Shown here one piece after another: positions 1 through 5,360 of a DNA stretch of 5,360 bases. Source of the stretch: Treponema sp. (GTDB lineage Bacteria; Spirochaetota; Spirochaetia; Treponematales; Breznakiellaceae); NCBI GenBank assembly GCA_031272575.1, contig JAISTO010000193.1, positions 1 to 5,360 of the forward strand, in the 5' to 3' direction. The notes beneath the pieces were generated by a model, which was not told where the DNA came from, did not search any database, and worked only from the letters and a program-made list of their open reading frames with translations. Made by a program: the position numbers and the translations under genes. How positions within the stretch are numbered: position 1 is the first letter of the stretch; the number at the start of each line of letters is the position of its first letter.

Positions 1-204
1 TAAGTCTATGCCCGCGCCCGCGGCAGGGAGAAAGAGGATCTCGCTCTGCTGTTCCGCGGAGTGTATGAGGCCCCCCGGCGTCAGGGCCGCTGCCTTCCTG
101 CCCTTATTCAGTGAGGGAAACAGATCGTCAAAGGATCGGGCGGGAAGGCCTGCCGGTATCAGGCAAAGGAGTATGCACAGTAAGCATTGCGTACACTTTT
201 TCAT
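1..204 (-). CDS. Secreted or periplasmic protein of unknown function, 5' part only
   Basis: The frame is open from an ATG at 202-204 to the left window edge, giving 68 codons with no stop, so the gene continues outside the window. The protein begins MKKCTQCLLCILLCLIPAGL, a textbook signal peptide: two lysines, then a hydrophobic core rich in Leu, Ile and Cys, then Pro-Ala-Gly-Leu-Pro-Ala with a plausible signal peptidase I cut after Ala22 (before RSFDDLF). There is no clear lipobox, since the cysteines at 4, 7, 11 and 14 lie inside the n- and h-regions. The mature part that can be seen (FDDLFPSLNK..., then EILFLPAAGAGIDL) matches no family I recognise. The start lies 42 bp beyond the ilvB stop on the same strand but has its own strong promoter match, so it is probably transcribed at least partly independently of the ilv operon. 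No Shine-Dalgarno sequence precedes the ATG. The function cannot be inferred. The call as a real gene rests on the signal peptide together with the promoter. Confidence 0.72.
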   Translation of the reverse strand, partial: MKKCTQCLLCILLCLIPAGLPARSFDDLFPSLNKGRKAAALTPGGLIHSAEQQSEILFLPAAGAGIDL

Positions 205-210
205 ACGATG

Positions 211-239
211 AGTATAGCACGGCCGCGGGGGAAATGCAA
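211..239 (-). promoter_or_regulatory. Extended -10 sigma-70-type promoter for the exported-protein gene, predicted leaderless
   Basis: Read on the minus strand there is a -35 box TTGCAT (239-234), a spacer of exactly 17 nt, and a -10 box TATACT (216-211) preceded by TGC, which makes an extended -10 (TGnTATACT). Only 6 nt separate the -10 box from the ATG, so the usual start site about 7 nt downstream falls on the A of the start codon at 204. This predicts a leaderless mRNA and agrees with the missing Shine-Dalgarno sequence. The promoter fills most of the 42-nt gap after ilvB, where I see no intrinsic terminator. Confidence 0.65.
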
Positions 240-246
240 GGAACCC

Positions 247-1955
<1,709 letters not shown>

Positions 1956-1959
<4 letters not shown>

Positions 1960-3614
1960 GAGAAGACCGCCCCCCCGGCGGCGGAGCCGGCCTGCGCCGC
2001 GTAGCGGGCCAGGTAACCGGAAAGCGGCGCCTTCTTGCGCGGCGCGCCCTCTTTCGCCCGGGCGGCGAGGGTATAGTCGTCAACCTTAAGGGTGATGGTC
2101 CCAGCGTCAATATCTATGCTGATGGTATCGCCCTCTTTAACCAGCGCGAGCAGCCCCCCCTCGGCGGCCTCCGGGGACAGGTGACCGATCGCGGCCCCCT
2201 TTGTCGCGCCGGAGAAGCGGCCGTCCGTGACCAGCGCGACCGTCTCGTCCAGGCCCATGCCGGCGAGCGCGGCCGTGGGCGCCAGCATCTCCTTCATGCC
2301 CGGGCCGCCCCGGGGCCCCTCGTAGCGTATCACGATGACGTCGCCGGCCCGGATGCGGCCGCCCGTGATCGCCTCGAACGCGTCCTCCTCGCAGTCGAAG
2401 ACCCGCGCCGGGCCCTCGTGCCGCAGCATTGCGGGAGCCACCGCGCTCCGCTTCACCACGCAGCCCGCGGGCGCGAGGTTCCCCTTGAGCACCGCAAGAC
2501 CGCCGGTGGGAGACCAGGGGTCGTCGATTGGGCGCAGCACCTTTGGGTTCAGGTTGACCGCCCCCCGGAGCGCGTCCTGGAGGGTGCCGTAGACCGTCGG
2601 GGCGTCCAGAGTGACCAGGCCCTTCCGCGCGAGTTCCGCGAGCACCGCGGGTATGCCGCCTGCCGCATGGAGGTCCTCGATGACCGCGTCCCCGGCGGGC
2701 GCGAGGCGGCAGAGGTTCGGGGTGACGGCGCTTGCCTCCTGGAAGCGGTCGAGCGTTAAGGTGATGCCCGCCTCGTGCGCGACCGCGGGGAGGTGGAGCG
2801 CGGTGTTGGTCGAGCAGCCGAGGGCCATGTCGAGGGCGAGCGCGTTGCCGAAGGCCGCCTCGGAGAGCAGATCCCGCGCCTTGATGCCCTTGCGCAGCGC
2901 CTCCATGACGGCAAGGCCGGCCCGCTTCGCCAGCCTGAGGCGCTCCGCGGACACGGCCGGGGCCGTGCCGTTGCCGGGCAGGGCGATGCCCAGGGCCTCG
3001 GTGACGCAGTTCATCGAGTTCGCGGTGAACATACCCGCGCAGGACCCGCAGCCGGGGCAGGCGGCATCCTCGAGCGCGGCCAGGTCGGCGTCACTTATGC
3101 GGCCCGCGGCGGCCGCGCCCACGGCCTCGAACATCGTCGTCAGGGTGAGGGGCCGTCCGTCTTTGCCGCGCCCCGCCAGCATGGGCCCCCCGGACACGAA
3201 GACCGTGGGCAGGTTGAGCCGCGCCGCGGCCATCAGCATACCCGGGACGATCTTGTCGCAGTTGGGGACGCAGACGAGCGCGTCGAAGCAGTGGGCGCGT
3301 ACCATGCACTCGATCGAGTCCGCGATCAACTCGCGGGTGGGGAGCGAGTAGCGCATACCCGCGTGCCCCATCGCGATGCCGTCGCAGACCCCGATCACCG
3401 GGAAAGTGACCGGAGTGCCGCCGGCCATGCGCACCCCATCCGCGGCCGCGGCCGCGACCTCGCCGAGGTGCTTGTGCCCCGGCACGATCCCGCTCTGCGC
3501 GGACACGACGCCGACAAGGGGCCGCGAAAACTCCTCGTCAATAAACCCCAGCGCCTTGAACAAAGCCCTATGCGGCGCCCGGGCGGTTCCCTGAAAAACG
3601 GTTTGACTGTTCAT
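1956..3614 (-). CDS. ilvD: Dihydroxy-acid dehydratase
   Basis: This enzyme dehydrates 2,3-dihydroxy-isovalerate and 2,3-dihydroxy-3-methylvalerate to the 2-keto acids, the third step of the pathway. It has 552 residues, the length of the shorter bacterial and archaeal IlvD proteins. Visible signatures are ARAPHRALFKALG near the N-terminus, CDGIAMGHAGMRYSLPTRE (from residue 77), NCDKIVPGMLMA with cluster-ligand candidate Cys119 and metal-binding Asp120/Lys121, CPGCGSCAGMFTANSMN with Cys192, and GRFSG with the catalytic Ser468. The N-terminal cysteine of the oxygen-stable [2Fe-2S] type is absent; that site reads SAQSGIVPGH, as in E. coli IlvD (NSFTQFVPGH). This suggests an oxygen-sensitive [4Fe-4S] enzyme. 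The ATG at 3614 is the only start candidate, because the in-frame codons upstream (back to a stop at 3702-3704) contain no ATG, GTG or TTG. It has no Shine-Dalgarno sequence, since the upstream DNA is the C-rich strand of a heptanucleotide array. The gene overlaps ilvB by 4 nt. Confidence 0.96.
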
Positions 3615-3619
3615 GATTT

Positions 3620-3714
3620 GGGACTTGGGACTTGGGAATTGGGAATTGGGAGTGGCTAGTGGGGAGTAGGATGCGCGGAGTGCTTGGGGAGTGGGGAGTG
3701 GCTAGTAGGGAGTG
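3620..3714 (+). repeat. Left heptanucleotide array, G-rich on the plus strand
   Basis: Degenerate 7-nt units follow each other: GGGACTT twice (3620-3633), GGGAATT twice (3634-3647), GGGAGTG (3648-3654), GCTAGTG, GGGAGTA (3662-3668), then after a short unique stretch GGGAGTG (3694-3700), GCTAGTA, and GGGAGTG (3708-3714). The 7-nt period and G-run pattern resemble the short tandemly repeated repetitive (STRR) sequences described in cyanobacteria, though this does not by itself identify the host. On the coding (minus) strand it is C-rich and ends about 5 nt before the ilvD ATG. Confidence 0.85.
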
Positions 3715-3732
3715 GCTTGCGCTTGACTTGTA

Positions 3733-3776
3733 GGTTGCGCGTACTACCGGATAGTTTCACGGTAGTACGCGCAACC
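3733..3776. repeat. Perfect 17-bp inverted repeat (hairpin) at the centre of the ilvC-ilvD spacer
   Basis: The arm GGTTGCGCGTACTACCG (3733-3749) is exactly complementary to 3760-3776, with a 10-nt loop (3750-3759). The stem is GC-rich and would be very stable in RNA. No run of T follows it on either strand, so it is not a standard intrinsic terminator. It lies between two heptanucleotide arrays of opposite orientation, forming the core of a larger imperfect inverted repeat. It could be a processing or stabilising stem in the ilvCDB mRNA, or the core of a palindromic repeat element. Confidence 0.9.
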
Positions 3777-3802
3777 CACTTGCAACGCGCTCCGCGCCCG
3801 CA

Positions 3803-3855
3803 CCCTACTCCCCATTCCCTACTCCCTACTCCCTATCCCCCCCACTCCCTACTCC

Positions 3856-3879
<24 letters not shown>
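3803..3879 (-). repeat. Right heptanucleotide array, G-rich on the minus strand, running into the ilvC 3' end
   Basis: On the plus strand this reads as units of CCCTACT, CCCCACT, CCCATTC and close variants, with a 7-nt period. On the minus strand it is GGGAGTA/GGGAGTG, the same family as the left array but inverted. The last 24 nt (3856-3879) lie inside ilvC and encode its final seven residues and stop. The many closely spaced G-runs on the mRNA-like strand could form RNA G-quadruplexes, and the two arrays could also pair with each other around the central hairpin. Confidence 0.87.
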
Positions 3880-4863
<984 letters not shown>

Positions 4864-4871
4864 AGGTATGT

Positions 4872-4878
4872 CTCCTTT
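4872..4878 (-). promoter_or_regulatory. Ribosome binding site that fixes the ilvC start
   Basis: AAAGGAG on the minus strand lies 8 nt before the ATG at 4861-4863. The in-frame ATG at 4881-4879 directly overlaps this site's upstream edge, and the ATG at 4899 lies upstream of it. Translation therefore starts at 4863, giving the N-terminus usual for IlvC. Confidence 0.85.
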
Positions 4879-4885
4879 CATGGAG

Positions 4886-4915
4886 AGCGTAGCGGGCATG
4901 CGGTGGGCGTGTCAA
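4886..4915 (-). promoter_or_regulatory. Candidate promoter of the ilvC-ilvD-ilvB operon
   Basis: On the minus strand a perfect -35 box TTGACA (4915-4910) is followed by an 18-nt spacer and a weak -10 box TACGCT (4891-4886). The predicted start near 4879 would leave a leader of only about 16 nt, just enough for the ribosome site. This leaves no room for a leader-peptide attenuator or T-box between this promoter and ilvC. The perfect -35 is strong evidence; the -10 match is poor, so an activator or a different start is possible. Confidence 0.5.
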
Positions 4916-4955
4916 GGGGTCGCATTGACCATGCAGCAATTCTCATTTTACCTCT

Positions 4956-5005
4956 CACAAAGGCACAAAGAAGTGAAAAAGTTTTATTCCTCCGTGTTCT
5001 TTGTG
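4956..5005. repeat. CACAAAG-type intergenic repeat with inverted arms
   Basis: Two octamers, CACAAAGG (4956-4963) and CACAAAGA (4964-4971), stand in tandem. The segment CACAAAGAA (4964-4972) is exactly complementary to TTCTTTGTG (4997-5005) across a 24-nt AT-rich loop. From memory, intergenic elements built on CACAAAG or CACAGAG octamers with TTTGTG or CTGTG returns occur dispersed in many unrelated bacterial genomes. Assignment to that loose family is an inference. The element sits between the two divergent promoters and is more AT-rich than the genes around it. Confidence 0.55.
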
Positions 5006-5027
5006 TGTGCGCATTGCTCTTGTCCCC

Positions 5028-5056
5028 TTGACTTTTTCCAGGAGAGTCAGTATCTT
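5028..5056 (+). promoter_or_regulatory. Candidate promoter of the coiled-coil protein gene
   Basis: TTGACT (5028-5033), a spacer of exactly 17 nt, and TATCTT (5051-5056) form a reasonable sigma-70-type promoter, with a predicted start near 5063. The -35 is preceded by CCCC, the same context as the ilvC -35 on the other strand. The -10 box lies in the left arm of an inverted repeat (5049-5083), so occupancy of that repeat by a protein would block the promoter. Confidence 0.55.
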
Positions 5057-5083
5057 TAACATCGATACTATCGAAAAGATACT
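5049..5083. promoter_or_regulatory. Nested inverted repeat over the -10 box: possible operator
   Basis: The outer arms AGTATCTTT (5049-5057) and AAAGATACT (5075-5083) are perfect complements. Within the 17-nt loop lies a second palindrome, TCGATA-C-TATCGA (5062-5074). The hexamer GATACT/AGTATC therefore occurs three times, starting at 5049, 5064 and 5078, about 14-15 nt apart. The structure covers the -10 box and the predicted transcription start, which is typical of a repressor operator. Because the left arm is upstream of the predicted start, a regulatory RNA hairpin is less likely. The binding protein is unknown. Confidence 0.45.
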
Positions 5084-5087
5084 TTAT

Positions 5088-5094
5088 TAAGGAG
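5088..5094 (+). promoter_or_regulatory. Ribosome binding site for the coiled-coil protein gene
   Basis: TAAGGAG ends 6 nt before the ATG at 5101-5103, which is good Shine-Dalgarno spacing and supports this start codon. Confidence 0.8.
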
Positions 5095-5100
5095 TGTTCA

Positions 5101-5360
5101 ATGAAAGCGGCATTAAAAATTCCCGGCCCCGAATCAGTCTGGAAGATACTCCAGGAGGTCGCCAAGGGGCTCAAGGAACTGAAAGAGGCTCATGCAGCGG
5201 CTCAGGCAGCGGCTCAGGCGGTTCAGGCGGAAGAGAACCTGAAATGGCAGAAACTGCGGGAATCCCAGGATAGGACCGACCGGCAGATACGGGAGTCCCG
5301 GGAGGAGACCGACCGGCAGATACGGGAGTCCCGGGAGGAGACCGACCGGCTGTTGCAGGA
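5101..5360 (+). CDS. Coiled-coil protein, N-terminal part, DUF3782-like
   Basis: The frame is open from a well-placed ATG to the right window edge (86 complete codons), so the 3' end is missing. The protein starts MKAALKIPGPESVWKILQEV, followed by an Ala/Gln-rich helix (AAAQAAAQAVQ), and then an 11-residue repeat TDRQIRESREE twice plus the start of a third copy. An 11-residue (hendecad) period with this charge pattern predicts a long coiled coil. N-terminal TDRQ-type repeats of this kind are typical, from memory, of proteins annotated as DUF3782, which often carry a PD-(D/E)XK nuclease-like domain further downstream. That domain would lie outside this window, so the assignment is tentative. 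The gene is divergent from ilvC and has its own promoter and ribosome site. Its function is unknown, and nothing links it to amino acid synthesis. Confidence 0.72.
   Translation, partial: MKAALKIPGPESVWKILQEVAKGLKELKEAHAAAQAAAQAVQAEENLKWQKLRESQDRTDRQIRESREETDRQIRESREETDRLLQ
5194..5217 (+). repeat. 12-bp tandem duplication in the coiled-coil gene
   Basis: GCAGCGGCTCAG occurs twice in direct succession and encodes AAAQ twice; a degenerate third unit follows (AVQ). It lies in frame, so gain or loss of a copy keeps the gene open. Confidence 0.85.
5275..5340 (+). repeat. Perfect 33-bp tandem repeat, two full copies plus part of a third
   Basis: The unit from 5275 to 5307 (starting ACCGACCGGCAGATACGG) is repeated base for base at 5308-5340, and a third, diverging copy begins at 5341. 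Each unit encodes TDRQIRESREE. Absence of even silent differences between copies points to recent duplication or ongoing slippage or recombination. The length is a multiple of three, so copy-number change alters coiled-coil length without a frameshift. Confidence 0.92.

Noticed and set aside
8..211. Plus-strand open frame of 67 codons at the left end
   Set aside because: The opposite strand encodes a signal peptide and has a promoter match; this frame has neither and no ribosome site.
2775..3659. Plus-strand open frame of 294 codons opposite ilvD
   Set aside because: It is an antisense shadow; its end reads through the heptad array (LGLGTWELGIGSG), which is repeat-derived and not protein-like.
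3733..3776. Hairpin as a rho-independent terminator
   Set aside because: The stem is perfect, but no T-run follows on either strand, and ilvD downstream has no promoter of its own.
4864..4899. ilvC start at 4899, giving 12 extra residues
   Set aside because: The extension contains the Shine-Dalgarno sequence for the ATG at 4863 and overlaps the candidate -10 box; other IlvC proteins begin at the MAKMYY-like position.
4878..5174. Minus-strand open frame of 98 codons upstream of ilvC as a possible leader peptide
   Set aside because: It crosses the divergent promoter region and overlaps the better-supported plus-strand gene. It shows no run of Leu, Ile or Val codons followed by a terminator hairpin.

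Overview
The window holds a branched-chain amino acid (isoleucine/valine) biosynthesis operon of a bacterium, read on the minus strand in the order ilvC, ilvD, ilvB. A partial gene lies at each end of the window. The three enzymes are complete and keep their catalytic residues. They catalyse consecutive steps: IlvB makes acetolactate or acetohydroxybutyrate, IlvC isomerises and reduces it, and IlvD dehydrates the product to the 2-keto acid. No regulatory subunit gene (ilvN) is visible. The coding DNA is GC-rich, the left-end gene encodes a secretory signal peptide, and the intergenic spaces carry repeat families. This suits a free-living, probably Gram-negative and possibly uncultured bacterium. 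I cannot name a phylum from the sequence alone.

Layout from left to right. Positions 1-204 (minus) hold the 5' end of a gene for an exported protein of unknown function, with its own extended -10 promoter at 211-239 placed so that the mRNA should be leaderless. Positions 247-1959 (minus) are ilvB, and 1956-3614 (minus) are ilvD; the two overlap by 4 nt (ATGA). Positions 3615-3879 hold a composite repeat: a G-rich heptanucleotide array, a perfect 17-bp hairpin, and a second heptanucleotide array in the opposite orientation. This repeat runs into the 3' end of ilvC, supplying its last seven codons and its stop, and reaches to within about 5 nt of the ilvD start codon, which has no Shine-Dalgarno sequence. 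Positions 3856-4863 (minus) are ilvC. Positions 4864-5100 are a divergent promoter region with a candidate promoter for each side, both with -35 boxes in the context CCCCTTGAC, a CACAAAG-type dispersed repeat between them, and a nested inverted repeat over the rightward -10 box. From 5101 to the window end (plus) is the start of a gene for a coiled-coil protein with perfect 33-bp tandem repeats, resembling the N-terminal part of DUF3782-type proteins.

The metabolic genes are ordinary. The parts worth a second look are the repeat structure between ilvC and ilvD and its intrusion into both gene ends, the likely leaderless gene at the left, the missing ilvN, and the dense regulatory-looking DNA at 4886-5094. 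I found no convincing evidence of an entirely new multi-gene system.
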